NCBI GenBank assembly: GCA_026392455.1
Contig: JAPLCB010000004.1
Span: forward strand, 310,001-374,000
Direction: 5' to 3'
Origin: Propionibacteriales bacterium
GTDB taxonomy: Bacteria; Actinomycetota; Actinomycetes; Propionibacteriales; Nocardioidaceae
DNA: 64,000 bases
A program made the translations under genes and the position numbers. Shown piece by piece: positions 7,783 through 17,040 of the stretch (positions within the stretch are counted from its first letter, which is position 1; every line of letters begins with the position of its first letter). The notes under the pieces were generated by a model. The model was not told the origin of the DNA. It was given only the letters and a program-made list of their open reading frames with translations, and did not search any database.

Positions 7783-8622
7783 TCAGCCCAGCCGGGTGAC
7801 CTGGACGTCCACCGACATGGTCGACTTGCCGGCGCCGGTGAAGATGCCGGACAGCGGCTTGACGTCGGCGTAGTTGCGTCCGGTTGCGACGACGATGTGT
7901 CGGTCCGCCGGTGCTGTGTTGTTGGTCGGGTCCCAGCCGCGCCAGGCGCCGTCCCACCACTCGACCCAGGCGTGCGACTCGCCCCGGACGTTCTCACCGA
8001 TCTGCGGGTCGGACTCGGGGTGCAGGTAGCCCGACACGTAGCGCGCCGGGATGCCGATCTGCCGCAGTCCGCCGATCACCAGGTGCGCCATGTCCTGGCA
8101 GACCCCGGCCCTGGCCTCCCAGGCCTCCGCGGCCCGGCCGTGCACGTCGGTGCTACCGACGACGTAGTCGACCTCGTCGTGGACCAGGGAGCAGATCGCA
8201 CGCGCTGCTGATTCCGGGTCCGGGCTGGAGCGGCCGATCTCGGCGTACCGGGAGGACAGGTCCTCGGGTGGGCGCACCCGGTCCCGGATGTGCAGCAGCT
8301 CGCAGAACTGGTCGGCGACCTTCTCGGCCCGCAGGTCGTCCCAGCTCAGCCGGTCCGCCGTCGGTTCGATCCGCTGGGTGTGGACGGTCGCCGTCGCGGT
8401 CACGGTCAACGAGTCGTGCGGGTCCAGCACCTCGAACGCGGTGACCTGGGTTCCCCAGTAGTCGCGGTAGGACCACGTCCACGGAGTGGGGTGCACGTCC
8501 AGGCGGGTGTGCACGACGATCTGCCCGTTGAGGGTCTGCGGGGTCAACCGTGCCTCGTTGAACGAGGTGGCGGCGCCGCCGTCGTAGGTGAAGCCTGTCG
8601 TGTGGACGACCTTGAGCTGCAT
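7783..8622 (-). CDS. Transglutaminase-like cysteine protease-fold protein
   Basis: A 279-residue protein with an N-terminal beta domain (about 1-90, bacterial transglutaminase-like N-terminal region) and a transglutaminase-like core. The triad is intact: Cys175 in AGVCQDMAH, His217 in ESHAWVEWW and Asp231 in GWDPTNN. Proteins of this group act as proteases, amidases or amide-forming enzymes. It is the last gene of the operon with the alpha-E and ATP-grasp genes and starts 2 bp after the alpha-E stop. Comparative genomics in the literature predicts that such operons make or modify a peptide or amide product; the substrate is unknown. The ATG at 8622 begins the typical M-x-L-x-V-x-H-x-T peptide. 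Confidence 0.9.
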   Translation of the reverse strand: MQLKVVHTTGFTYDGGAATSFNEARLTPQTLNGQIVVHTRLDVHPTPWTWSYRDYWGTQVTAFEVLDPHDSLTVTATATVHTQRIEPTADRLSWDDLRAEKVADQFCELLHIRDRVRPPEDLSSRYAEIGRSSPDPESAARAICSLVHDEVDYVVGSTDVHGRAAEAWEARAGVCQDMAHLVIGGLRQIGIPARYVSGYLHPESDPQIGENVRGESHAWVEWWDGAWRGWDPTNNTAPADRHIVVATGRNYADVKPLSGIFTGAGKSTMSVDVQVTRLG

Positions 8623-8624
8623 GT

Positions 8625-9544
8625 TCACCACCGTCCCTGGTTCCAGATGGTCGCGACCGAGCCGGCGAAGTAGCGGCGGGCGACGGCATCGGTCGCCTGG
8701 GCGCAGGTCTGCTGGAGTCGTTCCATCTCGGCCGGCAGGTCGGTCAGGACGTCGGCGAGTGCCCGGTACTCCAGCTCGGCGCGGGTGCGGCCCAGCAGTC
8801 GTTGCGCCTCGTTCTGGAAGCCGGCCCGCTGTCCGGCGGACTCCAGGTTCTCCAGGCACTGCTCGGCGCGGCCCAGCGAGAACACCACCGAGCGCGGGAA
8901 GAGCCGGTCGAGCACCAGGAACTCCGCCGCCTTCCGGTCCGTCTCCAGCCCGTTGTACGTCCGCAGGAACGACTCGTAGCCGCCGCTCGCACGCAGCGAG
9001 GTCGACCAGGCCGACGAGGTCGAGACCGAGGCAGCGGCGACCAGTCGGGCCGTCATGTCGGCTCGTTCGATCGAGCGGCCGAGCATCAGGAACTGCCAGC
9101 CCTCGTCGCGCGGCATGGTCGCGTCGGCGGTGCCGTTGATCAGGGCCGCCCGGTCGCGGACCCAGCGGAACGACGCCGACGGACCCATCCGCTCGAACTG
9201 GCCGCTGGGGATCAGCCGCCAGGTGGTGTTCACGGCCTCCCACATCGAGGTCGACAACGTTTCGCGGGCCCGTTTGGCCACCTCGCGGGCGTTGCTCATG
9301 GTCGCGTGGATCGATGCCGGAGCGGTCGGGTCGTAGGCGAGTCGTTGCAGCAGCTCGTAGGTGCCCACGATCGCGTCGTCCTCGACCGGGACGCCCATGA
9401 TCGCCAGGACCTCGCGACAGGTGGTCGGGATGTCCAGGGTCGGGTCGTCGATCATCAGCTGCGTCTGGACCTCGAGGATCCGGGCGGTGTCCTCGGCGCG
9501 CTCGACGTACCGGCCGATCCAGAACAGCGATTCCGCGATCCGGC

Positions 9545-9551
<7 letters not shown>
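8625..9551 (-). CDS. Alpha-E domain-containing protein
   Basis: A 308-residue, all-alpha protein of the alpha-E (DUF403) family, recognised by the start LSRIAESLFWIGRYVERAED and by ERADMTARL near residue 160. The family occurs almost always next to circularly permuted ATP-grasp and transglutaminase-like genes and is thought to be a structural or catalytic partner of the ligase; no reaction is proven. The GTG at 9551 overlaps the ATP-grasp stop by 7 bp, so translation is probably coupled. The downstream transglutaminase gene follows after 2 bp. Confidence 0.9.
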
Positions 9552-11146
<1,595 letters not shown>

Positions 11147-11153
11147 GTTCCGC

Positions 11154-11159
11154 ACGCTA
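11154..11159 (-). promoter_or_regulatory. Candidate -10 element, leaderless ATP-grasp operon
   Basis: TAGCGT on the minus strand, 7 nt before the GTG at 11146. It favours that GTG over the two upstream in-frame GTG codons, one of which (11155) would overlap the -10. Confidence 0.5.
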
Positions 11160-11239
11160 GACACCTGTCATTTCTGGGTTGTTTCGTGCAGAAGGCATCC
11201 AGGGGTCATGTGGAGCCTGTACCCAGGACCGTACGACGC

Positions 11240-11251
11240 TATCCTGTTCCC
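11240..11251 (+). promoter_or_regulatory. Promoter -10 of rnpB
   Basis: TATCCT (11240-11245) is followed after 6 nt by the first base of the predicted P1 helix of RNase P RNA at 11252. This sets the -10 to start distance used for other promoters here. The -35 is weak. Confidence 0.65.
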
Positions 11252-11633
11252 GCGGATGGGCTGGCCGGGCGACCGCGTTGGGGGCAACTCCACCGAGGAA
11301 GGTCCGGGCTCCACAGGGCAGGGTGGTGGCTAATGGCCACCCGAGGTGACTCGCGGGAAAGTGCCACAGAAAACAGACCGCCTCCGGCTCCGGCCGGCGG
11401 TAAGGGTGAAACGGTGGTGCAAGAGACCACCAGCGCGGCGGGTGACCGTCGTGGCTAGGCAAACCCCACCCGGAGCAAGATCAGACAGTGAGCGTTCGAG
11501 GGCGGCCCGCCCGAGCTCACGGGTAGATCGCAGGACGGTGTCGGCAACGGCACCGCTAGATGGATGGTCGCCAGCCCTGGCGTCGTGAGTCGCCAGGGGG
11601 AACAGAACCCGGCCTATGAGCCAGCCCGTCCGC
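11252..11633 (+). ncRNA. rnpB: RNase P RNA, bacterial class A
   Basis: Catalytic RNA of RNase P, which trims the 5' leader of pre-tRNAs. Recognised by several universally conserved blocks in order: GAGGAAGGTCCGGGCTCC near 11295-11312 followed by the ACAGGGCAG element, AGTGCCACAGAAAACAGACC near 11362, GGTGAAACGGTGGTGCAAGA then ACCACCAGCG near 11406-11435, GGCAAACCCCACCCGGAGCA near 11459, and the 3' strand GAACCCGGCCTAT near 11604-11616. The ends are set by pairing of GCGGATGGGCTGG (11252-11264) with CCAGCCCGTCCGC (11621-11633), forming P1/P2-type terminal stems. Length about 382 nt fits actinobacteria. Apparent open frames across this stretch on either strand are artefacts. Confidence 0.95.
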
Positions 11634-11638
11634 ACCAT

Positions 11639-11675
11639 CCCCTCTGACCTGCAGCGGAGCAGATCAGAGGGGTTT
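11639..11675 (+). terminator. Terminator after rnpB
   Basis: Perfect 9-bp stem CCCCTCTGA / TCAGAGGGG (11639-11647 with 11664-11672) with a 16-nt loop, followed by TTTAG. It lies 5 nt after the RNase P RNA 3' end. Confidence 0.8.
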
Positions 11676-11898
11676 AGTCCGCAGGCAGTCCGCAGGCGCC
11701 ACATTTCACGAGCCGCTCACGTCCGCGGTGTCCCAGTCGGCGGCACCGAGGACCGCGTCGAAGGAAGCGCGAGGTCCGGCCGTTCGGAGCTCGGCGGATC
11801 GCGAGGCGTCCGTGTCGCGCCGGAGTGACGCCTTCATCGCGGCCGATCCGGCGTACCGAGACCTGGTCTTGACCGATCGCACAGGGCAGACTCGAGGA

Positions 11899-12795
11899 AT
11901 GAGAGCCGACCTCGACTTCGACAGCCACGGCACGCGCTGCTCCGCGTGGCACTTCCCAGCAGCAGATGACGCGCTCGCCGGTCCCGGCGGTCGTCCGTGC
12001 GTGGTCATGGGCCACGGCTTCGGTGCCACGAAGGATGCAGGGCTCGAGCCGTTTGCCGAACGGTTCGCCGCGGCCGGGTTGGACGTCGTGATCTTCGACT
12101 ACCGCGGCTACGGCACCTCGGACGGAGACCTGCGGCAGAACGTCCACCACCTTCGTCACCGGGAGGACTACCACGCGGCCGTGGCTGCGGCACGCGCACT
12201 GGACGGCGTGGATCCCGACCGCATCATCGTGTGGGGCAGCTCGTACTCCGGGGGCCACGTGATCGCCGTTGCAGCCCAGGACACCCGCATTGCCGGGGTG
12301 GTCTCGCAGGGCGCTGCGATGGACGGTCTCGCGGCGGTTCTCCTGATCCTCCGGTACGCCGGACCGCTCCAGCTGCTGAGACTGACCGCCCACGCGCTGC
12401 GCGACATCGTTGGCTCGTGGTTGGGCCGCAAGCCGCACCTGATTCCCGTGGTGGGCCCGCCCGGCTCGCTCGCTGCGATCACACCGGAAGGTGCGGAGGT
12501 CGGCTACACCCACATCATGGGACCGACCTTCCGCAACGAGATGTGTGCCCGTGGGATCTTGCCGATCATGGTGAACCGGCCGGTCACGTTCGCGAGCAAG
12601 GTCGCAGTGCCGACGATGTTGGTGCTGGCGACTCAGGACAACGTTGCCCCGCCCAGCGCAGTACGCGCCGTGGCGAAGAAGCTCGCCGGCCGGGTGCAGG
12701 TCGAGACCTTCGACGTCGGGCATTTCGACATCTACGTCGGCGAGACCTTCGAGAAGTCAGTCGCAGCGCAGACGGCATTCCTGACGGGGTTGTGA
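11899..12795 (+). CDS. Alpha/beta hydrolase
   Basis: A 298-residue serine hydrolase of the alpha/beta fold. Features: oxyanion-side segment VVMGHGFGATKD (about residues 35-46), FDYRGYGTS (about 66-74), nucleophile elbow WGSSYSGGH (S-x-S-x-G form) near 113-121, a late Asp in LATQDN, and the final His in VGHFDIY near 275-281. A cap insertion lies between about 140 and 215. Similar to the dienelactone-hydrolase/acyl-transferase-like hydrolases common in actinobacteria; substrate unknown. The frame is open upstream to 11728, but that region has no good ribosome site; ATG 11899 is chosen because the conserved M-R-A-D-x-x-F-D-S-H-G-T peptide starts there. The weakly spaced GAGG before it makes the start uncertain. 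Confidence 0.85.
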   Translation: MRADLDFDSHGTRCSAWHFPAADDALAGPGGRPCVVMGHGFGATKDAGLEPFAERFAAAGLDVVIFDYRGYGTSDGDLRQNVHHLRHREDYHAAVAAARALDGVDPDRIIVWGSSYSGGHVIAVAAQDTRIAGVVSQGAAMDGLAAVLLILRYAGPLQLLRLTAHALRDIVGSWLGRKPHLIPVVGPPGSLAAITPEGAEVGYTHIMGPTFRNEMCARGILPIMVNRPVTFASKVAVPTMLVLATQDNVAPPSAVRAVAKKLAGRVQVETFDVGHFDIYVGETFEKSVAAQTAFLTGL

Positions 12796-12867
12796 ACCGC
12801 GTCGATCGCGGCGGAGTGACGCGGCGACGGGTGTTGTCAGAGGTAACGCGCGCGTCGATCAAGAACG

Positions 12868-12905
12868 CCGAACCCCATCGCGAGCGCTGTCGCGATGGGG
12901 TTCGG
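12868..12905. terminator. Perfect 16-bp hairpin between convergent genes
   Basis: CCGAACCCCATCGCGA (12868-12883) and its exact complement (12890-12905) enclose a 6-nt loop. It lies between the convergent hydrolase and SsgA-like genes and could serve as terminator for both strands, although no T-run follows on the plus side. Confidence 0.7.
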
Positions 12906-12938
12906 AGATGATCGAGGAGGGCGCGGCCATTCGTAGGC

Positions 12939-13367
12939 TCAGGCCGCGAGGATCTCGCTCAGTTCGGCATCGAAGTCGAGAAGGTCACTCTCCGTTTCGA
13001 GCGGAACGAGGGTAAGCATCTGCGCGATGAAGGCTGCCATGTCGCGTGAGGTGATCTGGACCATGGCCCCGCCGGAGGGTGATTCGAACTCGACGATCAC
13101 CACCGCGCTGCCATCTGCAGACAGGCACGGCCACACGTGGATGTCACCGTCGCCGGTGGGCTGGTAGAAGCCGTCGATCAGAAGGTCACGGGCGAAGGTC
13201 CATCGCACGGCAGCCGGCTCAACCTTGAACAAGATGCTGACTGCGAACGGGTCGGCAGCGTCGTAGGAGAACTCGGCCTCGACTGGCGTCGAGACACCTT
13301 CCAGGTCAATGAACTCCATCGGCATCGTTTCAGCGACGGTCTGGGTGGCGGTGATTTCCTGTGACAT
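12939..13367 (-). CDS. SsgA-like sporulation/cell-division regulator
   Basis: A 142-residue SsgA-like protein (SALP). In Streptomyces this family, especially SsgB, recruits FtsZ to division sites and controls septation and peptidoglycan remodelling. Typical features are the beta-rich fold with EAEFSYDAADPFAVSILF (about 30-47), WTFARDLLIDG (about 56-66) and the acidic C-terminus DFDAELSEIL. The ATG at 13367 is preceded by AAGGGCA; a longer frame to 13466 lacks a ribosome site. Upstream lies a cluster of phased GGTCTA hexamers that may control it. In a non-sporulating relative the role is probably in cell division. Converges on the hydrolase through a strong hairpin. Confidence 0.9.
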   Translation of the reverse strand: MSQEITATQTVAETMPMEFIDLEGVSTPVEAEFSYDAADPFAVSILFKVEPAAVRWTFARDLLIDGFYQPTGDGDIHVWPCLSADGSAVVIVEFESPSGGAMVQITSRDMAAFIAQMLTLVPLETESDLLDFDAELSEILAA

Positions 13368-13482
13368 CGGATTGCCCTTCGGTTGGTCCCGTCTGATGGA
13401 AGCTGCCCTCCCGCAACTTCCCAGCGCGACATGACGAGCGTGTGCCTCAGCCCGAGCCTCTGACAAGGTCCCTAGTCCGATT

Positions 13483-13556
13483 TAGACCGTTTCGGGACCC
13501 TGGTGGTCTAGTGATTCCTGGGCTTCTGGTCTATTTACAGTGCCTATTGGTCTAGT
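13483..13556. promoter_or_regulatory. Four phased GGTCTA hexamers upstream of ssgA-like gene
   Basis: TAGACC at 13483-13488 (inverted) and GGTCTA at 13505-13510, 13528-13533 and 13549-13554 (direct), with steps of 22, 23 and 21 bp, i.e. about two helical turns each. The three direct copies share TGGTCTA followed by GT or TT. They lie 116-187 bp before the SsgA-like start on its coding strand. Likely a multi-site operator; the regulator is unknown. Confidence 0.6.
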
Positions 13557-13656
13557 CCGGAATGCAGTTCTTGGACGCTGGGGACCCACGCGAGACCGCT
13601 CCCCGGCCCGGGAGCCAGCCCGTCCGCACCTCGGGGGTCATCCATCCAGGTGGACG

Positions 13657-13851
13657 TCAGAGTCCGGAGTCTCCGGTCGACGCCCGGGACTCCTGCTCGA
13701 GCTTCTCGACACGCGCGCCGAGGGCCTCCACGGTGCTGCCCAAGGTCTTGATGAGCTCAAGCAGATCACCGAGGGACTTGTTCGTCCGGGCGAAGCCCTC
13801 GTTCACCAGGCGGGCGTGCTCGACCAGCTTCTTCGGATCGATCTCGCTCAT
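13657..13851 (-). CDS. Small coiled-coil protein, unknown
   Basis: A 64-residue protein, not recognised by family. The ATG at 13851 follows an AGGAGAGAG ribosome binding site and codon third positions are strongly G/C, both supporting a real gene. From about residue 22 to 54 it shows heptads of Leu/Ile/Val with charged flanks (LGDLLELIKTL, VEALGARVEKLEQE), so it should form a helical coiled coil. The C-terminus is short and polar. It is on the same strand as the SsgA-like gene, 289 bp upstream of it, with the phased hexamers between them. Confidence 0.7.
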   Translation of the reverse strand: MSEIDPKKLVEHARLVNEGFARTNKSLGDLLELIKTLGSTVEALGARVEKLEQESRASTGDSGL

Positions 13852-14066
13852 GATGGGTCTCTCTCCTGGTTGTTCTCGGGGTTCATTCCGTCAGCGCTGT
13901 CGGACGCTCGTGATCACCAGGATCCCGGAGTTCGTGCTCGTGGCTGCCGAGATCGTACGAGGAGATCTGCCCGTCAGGCCACGATCCCGCTGCCGTGCAG
14001 GCTCGTGGCGTCGCGTGAGATCGCCCGGGTCCGTGGACCTGCGAGCTCGGGGTCGTCGATCGTCCT
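13852..14066. other. Intergenic region without clear feature
   Basis: 215 bp between the small coiled-coil gene and the phosphatase gene. It contains the ribosome binding site of the former. I see no convincing gene, hairpin or repeat in the rest. Confidence 0.5.
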
Positions 14067-14579
14067 TCAGCCAGGACTGAACCCGGCTGGGGAGTCAGCC
14101 CTCCCGCTCCCGGGTTCACCGGACCACCGTCCGAACCACGCTGTTGCCTGGTCCCGGTAGCGCAGGCCGGCACCGGGGCGCGCCTGCCGGATCAGGCTCT
14201 CCGCCTCCGCAGGGCTGAATCCCTCGGCGAGGAGCAGCGCGAACGCGAGGGAGGGTCCGCGGTTGACGCCGGCCTGGCAGTGGACCAGGACTTGCGCGCC
14301 CGGGTCGACCAGTGCGCGTTGGAGGTGCTCGATCTGGTCGGAGAACCACGCGTCGTCGATCTGCTGGCCACCGTCGTCGATCCCTGGGTTGGCGTAGTGC
14401 ACGGAGCGGATCGCTGACCAGGCTGACTGGTCGTCGAGCTCCGACCGGCAGTCCACGACATGGGTCACCCCCAAAGCGGCGATCGTCTGGGCGACCGTGC
14501 GCGCGCGTGCCGGGTCCTCCGGCAGTGCGCCGCCGACCCAGATGTGGGCGGTGACCCTGCTGATGTCCGGTTCGAGCAC
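14067..14579 (-). CDS. Dual-specificity/tyrosine phosphatase-like protein
   Basis: A 170-residue protein of the cysteine-phosphatase superfamily. The HCx5R loop is HCQAGVNR at residues 100-107, so Cys101 is the predicted nucleophile and Arg107 binds phosphate; the following Ser fits the canonical loop. A general-acid Asp may lie in the GIDDGGQQIDD loop (about 66-76). The fold starts with ITAHIWVGG-like elements typical of dual-specificity phosphatases. Substrate could be a phosphoprotein, phosphoinositide or nucleotide. GTG at 14579 lies 14 bp after the stop of the oxidoreductase gene on the same strand, so the two are probably cotranscribed. Confidence 0.82.
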   Translation of the reverse strand: MLEPDISRVTAHIWVGGALPEDPARARTVAQTIAALGVTHVVDCRSELDDQSAWSAIRSVHYANPGIDDGGQQIDDAWFSDQIEHLQRALVDPGAQVLVHCQAGVNRGPSLAFALLLAEGFSPAEAESLIRQARPGAGLRYRDQATAWFGRWSGEPGSGRADSPAGFSPG

Positions 14580-14593
14580 GGTCAGCAGTCGCC

Positions 14594-16117
14594 TCAGCGC
14601 GCCTCGAACCCGATGCTGTGCCAGCCGGTAGCACCGCTCGGAATGACGTCGGTGCGCACGGACGTCTGGGTGTAGCCGGTCTTGTCGGTGGCGCGAACGG
14701 TCAGGAAGTGGTCGCCGGGGGAGACCTCGACGTTGCCCGACCACTGCACCCAGGTGTCGACGTCGGGGACCTTGCCGAGGGTGGCTTCGGTCCAGGCGCC
14801 GCCGTCGAGCTGGTACTCGACCTTCGCGATCCCGGTGTGCTGGGCCCAGGCGCTGCCACCGATCCTGACGGTGCCGTTGCTCGTGCGGGCCCCGTCGCGG
14901 GGCACCTCGATCCGGGACTGGGTCAGCACCGGGCTCTGCTCGGCCCAACCGCGCTGGGTCCAGTAGGCATCGAAGGTGTCGAAGGTGGTCACCTCCAGGT
15001 CGACCAGCCACTTGGTGGCCGAGACGAACCCGTAGAGGCCCGGAACCACCATCCGGACCGGGAAGCCGTGCTCGATCGGCAGCGGGCTGCCGTTCATCGC
15101 GATCGCCAGCATCGCGTTGCGGTCGTCGGTCAGGGCCTCGATCGGGGTGCCGCAGGTCCAGCCGTCGTCGGAGGTCTGCTTGACCGCGGTCGCTCCGGGC
15201 TGGATGCCTGCCTCGGCGAGGATGTCGCGGATCAGGAAGCCGGACCAGTAGGCGTTACCGATCAGATCGCCGCCGACCTCGTTGGAGACGCAGCACAGCG
15301 TCACCCAGTCCTCGGTCATCGCTCGGCTCACGAGGTCGTCGTAGGTGAGGGTCAGCTCGCGGTCCACCATCCCGTGGATCCGCAGGCGCCAGTCGCGGGG
15401 GGCGATCGTCGGCTTCGAGAACGCGGTGTCGATCAGGTAGAACTCGTCGTTGGGGGTCCGCCACGGGGTCAGCCCGCGAACGCCGAGGTCGGACCCGGTC
15501 GGGGCGGTTCCGGCGGTGATCGGAAGGCGCAGGGCGCGTCGGGCCTGCTCGACGGCCCGTCGCTTGCGGGAGGCAACCCGGCCGACGGTGCCGGACACCG
15601 CGACGGCGCCCGCGGTGATGCCGGCACGGAGGAGGAAGGCGCGTCGGGTCGTGTCGTCCACGGTCGCGGGCTCCGCGTGCCCGGGGCGGACCAGCGGTCC
15701 GGTCAGCAGCCGGTAGACAACCATCCAGGTGACGACGCCGACGATGACACCTACGGTCGACGCCGAGGTCGAGTTCGGCAGCCGCAGCACCGAGACCAGC
15801 CCGATGCCGCCCAGGACGAAGAACACCAGGTCGGCGAGCCAGCGGCGGCGGGTGGCCTGGGTCCCGACCCACGCAGTGGCCGCCACCAGGAACGCGATCA
15901 CGCCCATCACCAGCAGGCGCTTGTCCCAGACCGGTCCGACCAGGTGGCCGAGGTCCATGGCCGGACCGCCGGCCAGGAGATCGCCGACGGCGTCGGCGAC
16001 CGCGCTCACCGCGCCGTTCTCGGCCTGAAACAGCCACACCGTCGCCTGGCTCGTGACGAGACCGGCGATGCCGGTCAGGACGCCGGCCAGGGCCAGCAGG
16101 GATCGGGTGCGATTCAC
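14594..16117 (-). CDS. Membrane molybdopterin-dependent oxidoreductase
   Basis: A 507-residue protein of the sulfite-oxidase/MsrP (YedY) superfamily. The first part has about four membrane helices (residues 7-30, 68-86, 95-111, 121-138), followed by a further hydrophobic segment after the RRAF sequence near 158. The catalytic domain (about 205-410) contains WVTLCCVSNEVGG, in which Cys276 is the likely molybdenum ligand, and a C-terminal Ig-like dimer domain (about 415-505) as in sulfite oxidases. It should oxidise or reduce a small sulfur compound outside the cell, with electrons passed through the membrane part. GTG at 16117 follows GAGGA. The phosphatase gene follows directly. Confidence 0.9.
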   Translation of the reverse strand: MNRTRSLLALAGVLTGIAGLVTSQATVWLFQAENGAVSAVADAVGDLLAGGPAMDLGHLVGPVWDKRLLVMGVIAFLVAATAWVGTQATRRRWLADLVFFVLGGIGLVSVLRLPNSTSASTVGVIVGVVTWMVVYRLLTGPLVRPGHAEPATVDDTTRRAFLLRAGITAGAVAVSGTVGRVASRKRRAVEQARRALRLPITAGTAPTGSDLGVRGLTPWRTPNDEFYLIDTAFSKPTIAPRDWRLRIHGMVDRELTLTYDDLVSRAMTEDWVTLCCVSNEVGGDLIGNAYWSGFLIRDILAEAGIQPGATAVKQTSDDGWTCGTPIEALTDDRNAMLAIAMNGSPLPIEHGFPVRMVVPGLYGFVSATKWLVDLEVTTFDTFDAYWTQRGWAEQSPVLTQSRIEVPRDGARTSNGTVRIGGSAWAQHTGIAKVEYQLDGGAWTEATLGKVPDVDTWVQWSGNVEVSPGDHFLTVRATDKTGYTQTSVRTDVIPSGATGWHSIGFEAR

Positions 16118-16222
16118 CCGACCATCCTCGCTGATCGTTCAAAGCGCCGAGCCGCGTCCCTGCTTACGAAGTGCTGACGTGGACGGACCGGACCTGACGT
16201 CGGCCGTCACCGGCGGCGCGAC

Positions 16223-16228
16223 TACGCT
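16223..16228 (+). promoter_or_regulatory. Candidate -10 element, leaderless gene at 16235
   Basis: TACGCT, 6 nt before the GTG at 16235; no ribosome binding site. Confidence 0.5.
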
Positions 16229-16234
16229 GGGCCT

Positions 16235-16672
16235 GTGCCCAACCTTGCTCTGGTGAGCCGTATCAACGTCCTGACCGCGATCCGGAACCACGACGAGGAA
16301 GGCCCCGGCCCGTTCCTGGCCGGTCTCGGTTTCGAGACCTCGAGCGACGAGCTCCTCATCGAGCGTGGTCGTCGGTACGACGCCCGCGCGATCCTCGCGT
16401 ACGCCCACGGCAAGGCCACCGGCGAGTTCCTCACCGCGGAGGACATCGTCCTGCCGTCGCTCCAGGTCCTCACCGACCTCGGCTTCTCGGTCGTCTTCCG
16501 GTCCGAGCTCGACCGGCCGAAGACCGTCACCAAGCCCCGCGCGCGTGCCACCGGGACGAGCCGGGCCACGAAGACCACGACCACCCGCGGGAAGCCCGAA
16601 CCGGTCGTCAAGCTCTGCCCGACCTGCTTCACCCAGCTCGCGATGTCCGGTAACTGCGACTACTGCGACTGA
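16235..16672 (+). CDS. Conserved protein with C-terminal zinc ribbon
   Basis: A 145-residue protein of unknown function. Residues about 10-92 form a mixed alpha/beta domain (FLAGLGFETSSDELLIERGRRYDARAIL is not matched to a named family by me). A basic Thr/Arg/Lys-rich linker follows (about 93-122), and the C-terminus carries LCPTC and CDYC, a short CxxC-x(n)-CxxC zinc knuckle. The organisation suggests a nucleic-acid-associated protein. GTG at 16235 fits a leaderless start. Divergent from the molybdenum enzyme. Confidence 0.75.
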   Translation: MPNLALVSRINVLTAIRNHDEEGPGPFLAGLGFETSSDELLIERGRRYDARAILAYAHGKATGEFLTAEDIVLPSLQVLTDLGFSVVFRSELDRPKTVTKPRARATGTSRATKTTTTRGKPEPVVKLCPTCFTQLAMSGNCDYCD

Positions 16673-16699
16673 CCGGCGACACGGATCGAACACATGTTC

Positions 16700-16705
16700 T
16701 AATCT
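16700..16705 (+). promoter_or_regulatory. Candidate -10 element, leaderless gene at 16712
   Basis: TAATCT, 6 nt before the ATG at 16712; no ribosome binding site. Confidence 0.55.
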
Positions 16706-16711
16706 GGGTCG

Positions 16712-16948
16712 ATGCAGCAGCACCGGGCCCGCGTTCGCCACGTCTGGGTGCGCTCCGGGTTCGGCGGTCCGCCTCAGCAGGGTCTCGTCCTGGGCTGGCG
16801 GCGGGTCCCGCGGGAGGCCAGCCCGCCGACCTGGCAGGCGCTGGTCCTCCAGGTCGACGAGAAGACCAGCACGGTCCGGACCGAGTGGGTCTTCGTGATC
16901 TACCTGGTGCCGGTGGTCTCGGCGCCGCCCGGCTACGAGAAGAGCTGA
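16712..16948 (+). CDS. Small conserved hypothetical protein
   Basis: A 78-residue protein. It is Arg- and Trp-rich, with a central beta-like stretch (WQALVLQVDEKTSTVRTEWVF is split here as WQALVLQV and TVRTEWVFVIYLVP) and no signal peptide or clear membrane helix. I recognise no family. A -10 element 6 nt before the ATG supports the start. It lies 39 bp after the zinc-ribbon gene and before the inverted repeat at 16955. Confidence 0.65.
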   Translation: MQQHRARVRHVWVRSGFGGPPQQGLVLGWRRVPREASPPTWQALVLQVDEKTSTVRTEWVFVIYLVPVVSAPPGYEKS

Positions 16949-16954
16949 CCCGGA

Positions 16955-16980
16955 ACTTTCATCGACCCTTCTATGAAAGT
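16955..16980. promoter_or_regulatory. 8-bp inverted repeat before SnoaL-like gene
   Basis: ACTTTCAT (16955-16962) and ATGAAAGT (16973-16980) form a perfect inverted repeat with a 10-nt gap, 6 nt after the previous stop. TTGACC follows at 16982. It may be an operator for the next gene or a weak terminator of the previous one. Confidence 0.45.
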
Positions 16981-17040
16981 GTTGACCCCGTGCTCGACCT
17001 TTGAGAACGTCTGAGCATCACCACGATCGAGGAGAACCCC

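Noticed and set aside
11157-11462. Small coding frames over the RNase P RNA
   Set aside because: The region has conserved RNA blocks and matched ends; peptides show no coding signature.
13883-14173. Minus-strand frame upstream of the coiled-coil gene
   Set aside because: It has no ribosome site, overlaps the phosphatase gene in another frame and shows no recognisable protein.
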